A DNA stretch of 64,000 nt from Pedobacter helvus (GCF_005925325.1 NZ_SRMP01000001.1:1-64000), one strand, 5' to 3'; numbered from the stretch's first letter, positions 55,857-64,000 are shown. Notes: generated by a model from the sequence alone, not told the origin. Translations and numbers: made by a program.

Positions 55857-56423
55857 ATGAACAAATATATTCTTCCCTCTATCAAATTAACAGCGGTGTT
55901 TACCGTAATCTTATGTGTACTTTACCCTCTATTCATCAGCTTTGCAGCCAAATTAAGCAAGGGTGAAGGTGGTGGCGAGAAAGTAATACTCAATGGCAAA
56001 GTAGTTGGTTACAAGCTGATCGGTCAATCGTTTACCAAACCACAATACTTTTGGGGCAGGCCATCGGCAGTTGGTTATAATGCCGCGGGCTCTGGCGGTT
56101 CTAACAAAGGGCCAAGTAATGCAGATTACCTAAAAGAAGTGAACAACCGAGTTGATACTTTATTGAAATATCATCCCGGACTGCAAAAAAGTGAAATTCC
56201 GGCAGAAATGGTTACTGCTTCGGGTAGTGGGCTCGATCCGAATGTATCGGTAAAAGGCGCAGAAATGCAGGCTAAACGAATTGCAGCTTATCGTCACCTG
56301 CCATTATCCAAGGTTTTAAAATTGATCGAAACGCATACGGAGAAACCCTTATTGGGCTTATTCGGTCCTGAAAAAGTTAATGTACTGGCGCTGAATGTGG
56401 CTTTGGATGAGATTGACAGATAA
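55857..56423 (+). CDS. kdpC: Potassium-transporting ATPase subunit KdpC
   Basis: A 188-residue inner membrane protein with one N-terminal helix and a periplasmic domain. Family marks: YKLIGQSFTKPQYFWGRPSA, the SGGSNKGPSNADYL block, ASGSGLDPNVSVKGAEMQAK and RIAAYRHLP, and the ending VNVLALNVALDE. KdpC assists ATP affinity and assembly of KdpFABC. The spacer before it (51 bases) holds the hairpin. Confidence 0.96.
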   Translation: MNKYILPSIKLTAVFTVILCVLYPLFISFAAKLSKGEGGGEKVILNGKVVGYKLIGQSFTKPQYFWGRPSAVGYNAAGSGGSNKGPSNADYLKEVNNRVDTLLKYHPGLQKSEIPAEMVTASGSGLDPNVSVKGAEMQAKRIAAYRHLPLSKVLKLIETHTEKPLLGLFGPEKVNVLALNVALDEIDR

Positions 56424-56440
56424 CTAGTAAGTTTTTCTAG

Positions 56441-56540
56441 CTGACCCTGAAATAAATTCAGGGTGACGTAAACCGCATAGCTCCGTCATGCTGAATTTAT
56501 TTTACTGCGTAGCTTTCCGCTTCGCTACAGGTCAGCATCC
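56441..56540. repeat. Dispersed palindromic repeat between kdpC and the porin gene
   Basis: ACCCTGAA and TTCAGGGT (56444-56464) form a hairpin, followed by a second pair in which ATGCTGA faces TCAGCAT. The GTCATGCTGAATTTATTTT wording recurs as intergenic repeats in Sphingobacteriaceae as I know them; here it interrupts the kdp operon. Confidence 0.5.
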
Positions 56541-56584
56541 GCTTATAGACCAACTTTAACAATTAACATCATTAAAAATATAAA

Positions 56585-57652
56585 ATGAAAAAATACATTT
56601 TAGCAGCCATCTGTCTACTTCTTATACAAACTACCTTTGCCCAAGACACTACAGCTTTAAAAATATCGGGCTATTTAGAAACCTATTACAGTTATGATTT
56701 TAACAAACCTGTTAACCATACAAGACCAGGTTTTATTTATAGTCATAACCGAAACAACGAGGTGAACATCAATTTAGCCTTTATTAAAGCTAATTACCAA
56801 GCCGAACGAGTAAGAGGAAATCTAGCTTTTGCATTGGGCACTTACATGAGTGCCAATTATGCTGCAGAGCCAGACGTAATGAAAAACGCTTTTGAAGCGA
56901 ATGCAGGTGTAAAGCTTTCTAAAAATGCTAACCTTTGGCTAGACGCAGGTATTTTCTCGTCACATATCGGTTTTGAAAGCGCCATTAGTAAAGATTGCTG
57001 GGTATTAACGAGGAACATCTCCTCAGAAAATACACCCTATTATGAAAGCGGTGCAAAACTGACCTACAGCACCGATAACCAAAAACTAACAGCTACCCTA
57101 CTTTATTTGAATGGCTGGCAACGCATTAAGCGATTAGATGGCAATACTAAACCTGCTGGAGGATTGCAGCTCACGTATAAACCCAGCGACAAATTTACAA
57201 TCAACTACAGCAATTATTCAGGTTACGAAGGTGAGAACACCGTACGTACCCGACGCTTTTACCACAATTTTTATGGTATACTACAGCTCAGCGGTAGCTT
57301 TGGATTAAGCGCTGGTTTCGACTACGGAACACAACAAATTGCTAAAGGAGGTAACGAAACGAAGCAAGTATTAGCGCCAGTACTGATTGCCAGGTATGCA
57401 TTTGCCAATAATTGGGCTTTGGCAGGACGATATGAATTCTATAAAGACCGCCAAAACATGATTGTGGCCAGTGAAAATCCGAACGGTTTTAAGGTAAATG
57501 GTTATTCCTTAAATATTGATTATAGTCCTTTCAAACAGGCTTTGTTACGATTGGAAGGCAAGGTTTACCAAGGTGATGACCAGTTTACACGCCGCGGAAG
57601 TATAGTAGATTACAACTCAAGTATCACCACCAGTTTAGCTATCTCCTTTTAG
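56585..57652 (+). CDS. Outer membrane beta-barrel porin (BBP2/OmpL-like) of the kdp operon
   Basis: A 355-residue outer membrane protein. Signal peptide ends LIQTTFAQ-D (residue 20). The mature part is a string of amphipathic strands starting LKISGYLETYYSYDFNKPV, with HNRNNEVNINLAFIKANYQ and YESGAKLTYS, and it ends in a final strand SITTSLAISF with terminal Phe, the usual beta-barrel assembly signal. The pattern matches Bacteroidota 'putative beta-barrel porin-2' proteins. It is 2 bases upstream of kdpD, so it is firmly in the operon. A role in K+ entry through the outer membrane is inferred from that position. Confidence 0.88.
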   Translation: MKKYILAAICLLLIQTTFAQDTTALKISGYLETYYSYDFNKPVNHTRPGFIYSHNRNNEVNINLAFIKANYQAERVRGNLAFALGTYMSANYAAEPDVMKNAFEANAGVKLSKNANLWLDAGIFSSHIGFESAISKDCWVLTRNISSENTPYYESGAKLTYSTDNQKLTATLLYLNGWQRIKRLDGNTKPAGGLQLTYKPSDKFTINYSNYSGYEGENTVRTRRFYHNFYGILQLSGSFGLSAGFDYGTQQIAKGGNETKQVLAPVLIARYAFANNWALAGRYEFYKDRQNMIVASENPNGFKVNGYSLNIDYSPFKQALLRLEGKVYQGDDQFTRRGSIVDYNSSITTSLAISF

Positions 57653-57654
57653 TT

Positions 57655-58773
57655 ATGACGATCAACCCTACTACCGGCACTCATTTTCTAGACCTCTTGC
57701 AACAAGCGAAACGTGGTCGTTTAAAAATTTACTTGGGCATGAGTGCCGGAGTAGGAAAAACTTATCGGATGTTGCAGGAAGCGCACAGTTTACTGCAACA
57801 TCATATCGATGTGCAACTGGCATATATAGAAACACATGGCCGTGCCGAAACTGTTGCTTTAAGCAGAGACCTACCTACCATTCCTCGTAAAAAGAGCTTC
57901 CACAAGGGAAAAGAACTGGAAGAACTAGATTTACAGGCGGTACTGATCAGACATCCGGAAGTGGTACTGGTAGATGAATTGGCACATCACAACATCCCCG
58001 GAAGTAAAAACGAAAAGCGATGGCAAGATGTAGTAGATATTTTAAATGCCGGTATTTCGGTGATTACTGCAGTGAACATACAACATTTGGAGGGTTTAAA
58101 TGCGCTGATGCAGCAGATTACTGGTATTTCTATTAGCGAGACCATTCCAGATCAGCTTTTTAAACTGGCGGATGAAGTGGTAAATATCGACTTAAGTGTA
58201 GATGAATTGATTGATCGATTAAAAGCTGGAAAAATCTACCATCCTGATAAGATTAACCAAGCTTTGCAACACTTTTTCAAGAAAGAAACCATTATCCAAC
58301 TTCGGGAACAGGCTTTGAGTACCGTAGCCAGTTATCTCGATCAAAAAATCAGCGATAACAAGTTAAGTAACCTAAAACAGGAGCATTTTCTGGCCTGTAT
58401 CTCTTCTAATGAGAAAACCGCACAAATGATTATCCGTAAAACGTCTAGATTGGCGAGCTACTACCGTTCAACTTGGACCGTAGTTTATGTGCAAACCGAA
58501 AGTGAACAGGGAGATAAAATCAGATTAGACAAACAACGGCACCTGATCAACAACTTTAAATTGGCTACAGAATTGGGTGCAGAAGTAATGAAAATCAAGA
58601 GCAACGATGTGGCATCAACCATTTTGAAGGTAGTTAACGATAAAAAAATCACCACCTTGTGCATAGGTCAGCCGCATCTCCATTGGTTAAAAGTGCTCTT
58701 CGGAAATCAACTCTTAAATAAATTATTAAAAAACATCGCCAAACGAAGTATCGATTTGGTAATTTTATCCTAA
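57655..58773 (+). CDS. kdpD: Truncated KdpD: sensor part only (KdpD domain + USP domain)
   Basis: A 372-residue cytoplasmic protein equal to the N-terminal third of E. coli-type KdpD. Residues about 17-230 form the KdpD domain with Walker A GMSAGVGKTYRML and Walker B VVLVDELAHHNIPGS, plus the signature VNIQHLEGLN. Residues about 245-372 form a universal stress protein (USP)-like domain (HFLACISSNEKTAQMIIRKT). There is no membrane region, GAF, HisKA or HATPase domain. The next gene supplies a kinase, so the sensor appears split in two. The ends are natural, not frameshifted. Confidence 0.93.
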   Translation: MTINPTTGTHFLDLLQQAKRGRLKIYLGMSAGVGKTYRMLQEAHSLLQHHIDVQLAYIETHGRAETVALSRDLPTIPRKKSFHKGKELEELDLQAVLIRHPEVVLVDELAHHNIPGSKNEKRWQDVVDILNAGISVITAVNIQHLEGLNALMQQITGISISETIPDQLFKLADEVVNIDLSVDELIDRLKAGKIYHPDKINQALQHFFKKETIIQLREQALSTVASYLDQKISDNKLSNLKQEHFLACISSNEKTAQMIIRKTSRLASYYRSTWTVVYVQTESEQGDKIRLDKQRHLINNFKLATELGAEVMKIKSNDVASTILKVVNDKKITTLCIGQPHLHWLKVLFGNQLLNKLLKNIAKRSIDLVILS

Positions 58774-58783
58774 TTCAATTGCC

Positions 58784-60514
58784 ATGAAGCTTAAAACAAA
58801 ACTCAGATTAGGCATCGGTTTTCTTTTTATGATACTCCTGTCGTTTGGCGCTATTTCTTTGTACCAGATTAACCGTATTTCTGAAAGCACTGCCCTTATT
58901 CTAAAAGACAACAACCACTCGTTGCAATATGCAAAAGAGATGCGTGTGCTGATAGATCAAGATAGTTTACAGCAAGCAACATCTGTTACAGCTTTTAAAG
59001 CGCTGCTGGCAAAAGAGCAACAAAATATTACCGAAAATGGTGAAGGAAAAGCAGTTGATCAGCTTTCGGCTGCCTTAGATCGGTATTTATCGACTAGAAG
59101 TAATCGTGAACTTACGCATATCAAGTCTGCCATCTATCAGATTGAAGACCTAAATATGCATGCGATTGTGAGTAAAAGTCAACTTTCAGAAAAAACCGTA
59201 GCGCAATCTACCTTATATCTTGGCTTGGCTGCCTTTGTGTTTTTTATCATTCTGTTCACTTTTATTTTGAGTTTTCCTGGGTTTATTGCCAATCCGCTAG
59301 CTTTACTGCTAGACGGTATCCAAGAAATTGGAAAGAAAAATTACAAGCAGCGTTTACATTTTAAAGGAACTGAAGAGTTTGCACAATTGGCGACTGCTTT
59401 TAACGATATGGCAAGAAAGCTAGATAGTTGGGAAAGCAGTAATGTAGCAGAGCTCAAATCGGAAAAAATCCGCACCGAAACCATTATAGCGCAAATGAAG
59501 GATGCCGTAATTGGGATAGACGAAAAAAACCAGATCATCTTTTTGAACCATCTGGCTAGTGAAGTGCTTCATTTAAATGCAAATGATGTAGTAGGTAAAA
59601 CGGTAAATGAAATCGCTGATAAAAGCCAGTTACTTAAAACTGTTATTGATAAAAAAGATAATGAGCTATTGGAAATTGTACTCCACGAAAGACCCAATTA
59701 TTTTAGTGTAGAAAGTAACGACATCAATATTGCTGAAGTTCCCGATGGCGAGCAGGCCATCAGTTATACACAAAGAAACGCCGGCAGAGTTTTCATCCTT
59801 AAAAACGTTACCGATTTTAAAGAACTAGATCAAGCGAAGACCAATTTCATGGCCACCATTTCGCATGAACTTAAAACACCCATCGCTTCCATTAAAATGA
59901 GTTTAAAGCTATTGGAAGATCGTAGAATAGGTGAGCTTAACGGGGAACAGCAGAACATGGTTCATCATATACAAGATGATGCCAATAGGTTACTTAAAAT
60001 TACTGGCGAACTGTTGGATTTAGCACAGGTGGAAACTGGAAATATCAAACTCAATGTACAGCAAAGCGATGCCAGAGAAATTTTGGATTATGCACTAAAT
60101 GCAGTGAAGTTGCAAACGCAACAAAAAGATATTAAAGTAAATCTAAATGCGCCTAAGGAATTACCAGTGCTTTTGGCAGACCAAGAAAAAACCGCTTGGG
60201 TATTGGTTAATTTTTTAAGCAACGCCATTCGTTACAGCGGTAACCATGCTCAAATTGACATGAGCGTTGTTCAAAATGAAAACCAACTCACGTTTAGTGT
60301 TAAAGATTATGGAAAAGGCATTGCCGACCAGTATAAAAACGATTTGTTTAAACGCTACTTTCAAGTACCAACTGATGGTCAACATAAATCTGGCTCTGGA
60401 CTTGGATTAAGCATTTCAAAAGATTTTATCGAAGCCCAACAAGGCAAAATATGGGTAGAAAGCGAATTAGGTGTGGGCAGTACCTTTAGTTTTTCGCTAC
60501 CGATCGCGTTGTAA
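58784..60514 (+). CDS. HAMP-PAS sensor histidine kinase of the kdp operon
   Basis: A 576-residue membrane kinase, last gene of the operon. Helix 1 is at about 9-29, a short periplasmic helical sensor follows, helix 2 is at about 143-167, HAMP at about 168-222, PAS at about 232-345, then the transmitter. Phospho-accepting His361 is in ISHELKTPIASIKMS, the N box is LVNFLSNAIRYSG, and the G boxes are VKDYGKGIADQY and KSGSGLGLSISKDF. It is 10 bases after the KdpD sensor gene. It probably phosphorylates the NtrC-type regulator at the head of the locus, with the KdpD part acting as K+ or nucleotide sensor; this is inference. Confidence 0.93.
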   Translation: MKLKTKLRLGIGFLFMILLSFGAISLYQINRISESTALILKDNNHSLQYAKEMRVLIDQDSLQQATSVTAFKALLAKEQQNITENGEGKAVDQLSAALDRYLSTRSNRELTHIKSAIYQIEDLNMHAIVSKSQLSEKTVAQSTLYLGLAAFVFFIILFTFILSFPGFIANPLALLLDGIQEIGKKNYKQRLHFKGTEEFAQLATAFNDMARKLDSWESSNVAELKSEKIRTETIIAQMKDAVIGIDEKNQIIFLNHLASEVLHLNANDVVGKTVNEIADKSQLLKTVIDKKDNELLEIVLHERPNYFSVESNDINIAEVPDGEQAISYTQRNAGRVFILKNVTDFKELDQAKTNFMATISHELKTPIASIKMSLKLLEDRRIGELNGEQQNMVHHIQDDANRLLKITGELLDLAQVETGNIKLNVQQSDAREILDYALNAVKLQTQQKDIKVNLNAPKELPVLLADQEKTAWVLVNFLSNAIRYSGNHAQIDMSVVQNENQLTFSVKDYGKGIADQYKNDLFKRYFQVPTDGQHKSGSGLGLSISKDFIEAQQGKIWVESELGVGSTFSFSLPIAL

Positions 60515-60665
60515 CTCTTTGCTAAGCCATTATCTAAAGTGTAATTAATCATCTTCAACAATAAAAAGTAAATAGGAAAGTGAATATCGTTAGGTTTCGA
60601 TTTGCATATCCAATCTTGTTCCGACACCTCAAGTTTTTGTATTCCTAGTGCATTGTTGTAATCAT

Positions 60666-60738
60666 TTTACGAAATTCAGTAAATGGTTATAGCAAGTTGG
60701 TTCTGCTCGCTTCAAAATATTTTACGAAACTTAGTAAT
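60666..60738. promoter_or_regulatory. Two tandem operator-like dyads
   Basis: TTTACGAAATTCAGTAAA (60666-60683) and TTTACGAAACTTAGTAAT (60721-60738) are near-identical, imperfectly palindromic 18-base sites spaced 55 bp apart. They lie 59 to 114 bases before the lipoprotein start at 60797. The arrangement suggests a dimeric HTH repressor with two sites; no regulator gene lies nearby. Confidence 0.5.
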
Positions 60739-60796
60739 GCGGTAGCTGTTATATCAAAAAAAGCAAAACAACATTTCTATGCACAGATTTAAAAAA

Positions 60797-61213
60797 ATGA
60801 AGAAACTAACTTACCTACTTATGCTTACCCTATTAATTTTTTCGGCCTGTAAAAAAGACAAAACCAAAAGTAATGCTGATCTGCTAATCGGAAGGTGGAG
60901 CGTGGAAAAGGTAGTGTATAGAGACTATGAAAATGGAGTTGAAGTTGATAACGACGAATACCTAAACCCACCATTAAATTGGGAATTTAGAGGCGATGGC
61001 ACTGCAACTGTAAGTTTTGAAGGTGGCGACGAACCTGTAAAATGGGTGGTTGACAACAACATGCTTCGATTAACAAGGGAGAACAGCTATCAACTAGACT
61101 TTAAAATCAACACAATTACCAGAAATAAATTGGAAGTGATTGTTGAAACCATCAATAGCGTTAGCGAAGGTGTAATGATAAGACAAACTGTAGAATTTGC
61201 TTTGAAGAGATAA
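60797..61213 (+). CDS. Lipocalin-like lipoprotein
   Basis: A 138-residue lipoprotein (start at MKKLTYLLM; an upstream Met at 60779 adds 6 residues). The lipobox is LIFSAC, followed by a Lys/Asp tether. The mature domain ADLLIGRWSVEKVVYRDYEN and its strand pattern (WEFRGDGTATVSFEGG, LRLTRENSYQLDFKIN) match the small lipocalin-like domain common in Bacteroidota lipoproteins. Its ligand is unknown. Tandem dyads upstream suggest specific transcription control. Confidence 0.8.
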   Translation: MKKLTYLLMLTLLIFSACKKDKTKSNADLLIGRWSVEKVVYRDYENGVEVDNDEYLNPPLNWEFRGDGTATVSFEGGDEPVKWVVDNNMLRLTRENSYQLDFKINTITRNKLEVIVETINSVSEGVMIRQTVEFALKR

Positions 61214-61263
61214 ACGATTTAATTGACCGACTGCTTTGGCTGTAGTAAAGACGATTAAAATAA

Positions 61264-61302
61264 AATGCCAATTCCAAACCCCGAAAGCTTGGAATTGGCA
61301 TT
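61264..61302. terminator. Perfect 14-bp hairpin between convergent genes
   Basis: AATGCCAATTCCAA and its exact complement enclose an 11-base loop. It lies between the lipoprotein end and the adaptor gene end. A T run is lacking, so it may act as a bidirectional, weak or 3'-protecting element. Confidence 0.65.
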
Positions 61303-61357
61303 AATGATATAGAAAGCTTTGTGGATTAGCAATAAACCATCCTAACCTTATTCAACA

Positions 61358-62482
61358 TTACTCCTCCTCACCTGTGTTTTTCAGCTTCATCAACAAAGAA
61401 TAAGCGCCTTTAACCACTATCTTTTTTCCTTTTAAATCTGTAGCAACTTCGGTTTTACCTTCCGAAACTTCACCAGCCTTAACTTCGATCATGTGGAACT
61501 TTCTAGGAGCAACTTCTACAAAAACATAGTCCTTATTTTCGAAACTTACCACTGCTTCTTCGGGCAAGAATTGAACTTTCCTGTTTTTGAATTGCAGTTC
61601 GGCATTCATGTACATTCCAGGAATCAAACTTTTATCATATTGCTCAAAGTGGCAATGCACTTCGCTCCTGCCACCATCCACATTGTGACTAACCAAAATC
61701 ACCTCTGTTTCGTATTTTTTATCTGGTTTTACATTGGTGTAGGCCATCACCCGCTGACCAACACTAAGTTTATACAAATCTTTCTCAAATACATTTAGAT
61801 TTAGGTGGATATCGGTTGGGTTTACCAATTCAAAAATCACATCAGATGGCGTAACGTATTTACCAATATTCACATTTACCTTGCTCACATAACCGTTAAT
61901 TGGCGAGTAAACATTTACAGATTTAGAAATCTTCCCATCGTTAAGCTGACTGGCATTAATGTTAATCAGCTTCAACTTTTCTGCCAATGCGATTTGCTCT
62001 ACTTTCAGGTTTTTGTATTCCATTTCTACCTGTTGCAATGTTTTATCGCTGTTGGCTTTACTCGCATTCAATTCTTGCTGACGGGCGAGTTCTTTGCTGG
62101 CAAAATTCAATCTGTTATGGATATTCAGGTAATCTTGTTGCAATTGGATGTACTGCGGATCTTCCATCACGGCAATAATTTGTCCCTTGCTTACCTGCGT
62201 ACCTGGCAACATTTTAGTAGCTTTCAAATAACCACCCAAAGGGATGCTTACCGACACCAAGTTTTGTGGTGGCACATCAATTCTGCCTTGAAGTTTTAGC
62301 GTTTCGTTGATCTCGCCAAAACCTACTTCTCCAGTTTTCAAATCTATATTTTTCGCTTGTTCGGCTGTTAGGCTTACTTCGTTCTCGTTAACGGGTGCTT
62401 TGGGTTGTTCTTTTGGTTCATTGCTGTTGCAGGCAAAAGTTATAGTAACTGCCAAAGCTCCGATGTATAAATAGTACTTCAT
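61358..62482 (-). CDS. RND efflux periplasmic adaptor (CusB/HlyD type)
   Basis: A 374-residue membrane fusion lipoprotein linking an RND pump to the outer membrane channel. The lipobox TITFAC puts the lipidated Cys at residue 18. Parts: beta-barrel/lipoyl half (LQGRIDVPPQNLVSVSIPLG and GYLKATKMLPGTQVSKGQII), a coiled-coil hairpin (about 110-175), the second lipoyl half (SPINGYVSKVNVNIGKYV), and the membrane-proximal beta domain (DYVFVEVAPRKFHMIEVKAG). The gene is 2 bases after the RND-TolC fusion in transcription order. Heavy-metal export is suggested by the CusA-type partner. Confidence 0.93.
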   Translation of the reverse strand: MKYYLYIGALAVTITFACNSNEPKEQPKAPVNENEVSLTAEQAKNIDLKTGEVGFGEINETLKLQGRIDVPPQNLVSVSIPLGGYLKATKMLPGTQVSKGQIIAVMEDPQYIQLQQDYLNIHNRLNFASKELARQQELNASKANSDKTLQQVEMEYKNLKVEQIALAEKLKLININASQLNDGKISKSVNVYSPINGYVSKVNVNIGKYVTPSDVIFELVNPTDIHLNLNVFEKDLYKLSVGQRVMAYTNVKPDKKYETEVILVSHNVDGGRSEVHCHFEQYDKSLIPGMYMNAELQFKNRKVQFLPEEAVVSFENKDYVFVEVAPRKFHMIEVKAGEVSEGKTEVATDLKGKKIVVKGAYSLLMKLKNTGEEE

Positions 62483-62484
62483 TT

Positions 62485-64000
62485 TTATTGCGCTAAAAGG
62501 TAATTCAATTCTGTAATGCTTCTGTTTAATTGCTTAATGGCTTCGAAATAGCTCGCTTTCATTTCAATGGCTTCGTTGTTTAGCATGGTCCATTCCAGGT
62601 AATTGATGGCTCCATTTTGCAACTGTTTGTTTAAGGTCGAAGTAATTTCATTGGCAGTTTTCAAGCCATCCTTCTCTAAACTTTCTACCAAATTCAATTG
62701 TGCTTGGTATTGGGCATAGACCGATTTTAAACTGCTACTGATCTGCTTGCTGGCATTGGCCGTTTCCGACTTTCTATAGGCTTCATCGAGCTTGGCCGAT
62801 TTAACCCTATTACGTTGCGAACCACCAAACAAAGGAATGTTCAAACCCAACTGAAACGACTGAAAACGATCACTCTTCGTAAACTTGATATCGTCCCTCA
62901 AGGTAGTGTTATTATAACCCACGTTAAACTCTGGAAGCAATTTAGCTTGTTCCATTTTCGTGGTCGCTTCTGCCGTTTTTTCTTCTTGCTGTTGTAGTTT
63001 AATTAAGGGATGATTTGCCCAAGCAAGCGTATCTGCAAACATGGGCTTAGCTTTTAAACTCTCTGCCTGTGGTTTTAAAACCGCATTGGTGTTCAGCAAA
63101 AACGATAACTGTTGTTGCAATACCAATTCTTCAACCTCTAGGTTTCTCAATTTGGTGTTGAATTGTAAGATTTGGTTATCGGCGCTAGCCTTTTCCAATA
63201 GGCTACTTTCGCCAGTTCTTAACCTTAACTCTGCCAATTGTTTTAACTTCTTATAAGCACTATCAGCATCTAAGTACAATTTCTGCAGTTGTACTACCGC
63301 CAACAAATCATAAAAAACCTGCGTGGTGAGCTTGGTCAAATCAGCTTTGCTTAATTCTCTTTGTAATAGTGATGTTTTCCATTCTGCCAAGAATTTATCT
63401 TTTTGCCTTGCATACACATTCGGCAAGCTAAAACTTTGGTTTACGCTCAGTTTATTATCCATTAAATTACTATTGAACTTACCATATTCGCCACTAATGC
63501 TTAGCGGGGAAATAGTAGTTGCCGTTTTACTCAATTGCTTGCTATAATCGGCTTTAAGCTGAGCACTTTTTAAACTGATGTTGTTTTTGTACAAGCTATC
63601 CAAGGTTGCGCTTAAAGTAATTGTTTGTTGGGCATTGGCCGATGAAACGGCGAAACCTAACAGCACCAAAATCATAGTTGCAACCTTTGGCATCTTCTTT
63701 CTGCGCAACAAACCTTTTTCGAAACTCACATATAAAATTGGCAGAACAAACAGTGTTAGTAATGTCGCAATCATTAAACCTCCAATTACTACCGTAGCCA
63801 GCGGACGTTGCACCGAAGCACCTGCGCCATTGCTAATCGCCATTGGCAAGAAGCCTAAAGATGCCACAAAAGCAGTCATCAATACTGGTCTTAAACGCGT
63901 TTTTGTTCCTTTTAACACCACTTTTTTCATATCCTGTTCTCCTGTTTTTTTAATATTGTTAAACTCGGCCACCAATACAATTCCGTTGAGCACCGCAATA
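62485..64000 (-). CDS. C-terminal part of a CusA-type RND pump fused to a TolC-like outer membrane factor
   Basis: A gene open through the right window edge; 505 codons are present. The first 90 or so residues are the last membrane helices of an RND pump of the CusA/CzcA family (NGIVLVAEFNNI, RLRPVLMTAFVASLGFLPMA, ASVQRPLATVVIGG, LFVLPILYVSFE). Then, without a stop, comes a signal-like segment (ATMILVLLGFAVSSANAQ) and a full-length TolC-type outer membrane factor of about 380 residues (GLNIPLFGGSQRNRVKSAKL, QLNRSITELNYLLAQ). This inner membrane pump-outer membrane channel fusion is known among Bacteroidota CusA proteins. The adaptor is encoded next. The ion or drug is unknown. Confidence 0.92.
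   Translation of the reverse strand, partial: IAVLNGIVLVAEFNNIKKTGEQDMKKVVLKGTKTRLRPVLMTAFVASLGFLPMAISNGAGASVQRPLATVVIGGLMIATLLTLFVLPILYVSFEKGLLRRKKMPKVATMILVLLGFAVSSANAQQTITLSATLDSLYKNNISLKSAQLKADYSKQLSKTATTISPLSISGEYGKFNSNLMDNKLSVNQSFSLPNVYARQKDKFLAEWKTSLLQRELSKADLTKLTTQVFYDLLAVVQLQKLYLDADSAYKKLKQLAELRLRTGESSLLEKASADNQILQFNTKLRNLEVEELVLQQQLSFLLNTNAVLKPQAESLKAKPMFADTLAWANHPLIKLQQQEEKTAEATTKMEQAKLLPEFNVGYNNTTLRDDIKFTKSDRFQSFQLGLNIPLFGGSQRNRVKSAKLDEAYRKSETANASKQISSSLKSVYAQYQAQLNLVESLEKDGLKTANEITSTLNKQLQNGAINYLEWTMLNNEAIEMKASYFEAIKQLNRSITELNYLLAQ

Noticed and set aside
61805..62299. 164-codon plus-strand ORF
   Set aside because: It is antisense to the RND adaptor gene, whose family motifs are clear; the composition (many Phe, His, Tyr, Gln) is that of a shadow frame.

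Overview
The window looks like a chromosome segment from a member of the Bacteroidota, most likely the Sphingobacteriaceae (Pedobacter-like). The evidence is a SusC/SusD pair driven by an ECF sigma/FecR pair, BACON/DUF5689 lipoproteins, a 7TMR-DISM histidine kinase, fused ResB-CcsA and fused RND-TolC proteins, promoter boxes of the TAnnTTTG type, no consistent Shine-Dalgarno sequences, and moderately AT-rich DNA. No rRNA, tRNA, CRISPR array, transposase or phage gene is visible.

Layout. 1-5.3 kb: the 5' end of an OmpA-like outer membrane protein (cut by the window edge), a TetR regulator, an unknown protein and a large ResB-CcsA cytochrome c maturation fusion closed by a strong terminator. 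5.5-13.7 kb: a trehalose/glycogen operon with glgX/treX, treZ and a treY-malQ gene fusion, preceded by a DUF3606-like small gene. 13.8-16.9 kb: an MscS channel, exonuclease III and a 46-residue two-cysteine protein. 17.1-23.8 kb: stress-type accessory genes (DJ-1/PfpI, two short-chain dehydrogenases, an OmpA-domain protein, a PRC-barrel protein, a lone receiver domain and several tiny unknown proteins). 23.9-30 kb: pdxJ, an EamA permease, unknown proteins, a GNAT acetyltransferase and the ergothioneine pair egtD-egtB, which meets an oppositely oriented 7TMR-DISM kinase with a 1-base gap. 32.2-45.0 kb, all on the minus strand: a polysaccharide-utilization-type operon with sigma, anti-sigma, SusC, SusD, an EEP hydrolase, a BACON/DUF5689 protein, a GH20 hexosaminidase and a GxDLY/SGNH esterase, bracketed by imperfect 51-bp direct repeats. 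45-50.2 kb: two lipoprotein/serine-hydrolase stretches embedded in repeat-rich, partly decayed intergenic DNA. 50.3-60.5 kb: a potassium-uptake locus. 60.8-64 kb: a small lipoprotein behind tandem operator-like dyads, then a CusB-type adaptor and the 3' end of a CusA-TolC fusion.

The most interesting unit is the Kdp locus. It has the normal transporter subunits (kdpF, kdpA, kdpB, kdpC), but control looks rewired. The gene upstream is an NtrC-type sigma-54 activator rather than an OmpR-type KdpE. A good -24/-12 sigma-54 promoter lies 23 bases before a previously unlisted 28-codon hydrophobic miniprotein that precedes kdpF. Two identical 9-base motifs lie 21 bp apart about 100 bp upstream of that promoter. 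The operon also carries its own outer membrane beta-barrel porin, a KdpD cut down to its KdpD/USP sensor part, and a separate HAMP-PAS histidine kinase.

Much of the window fits osmotic, desiccation and redox stress: trehalose synthesis, MscS, high-affinity K+ uptake, ergothioneine and DJ-1. This theme is inferred from gene content only. Many start codons were chosen by family alignment rather than by ribosome binding sites, which this phylum does not rely on.
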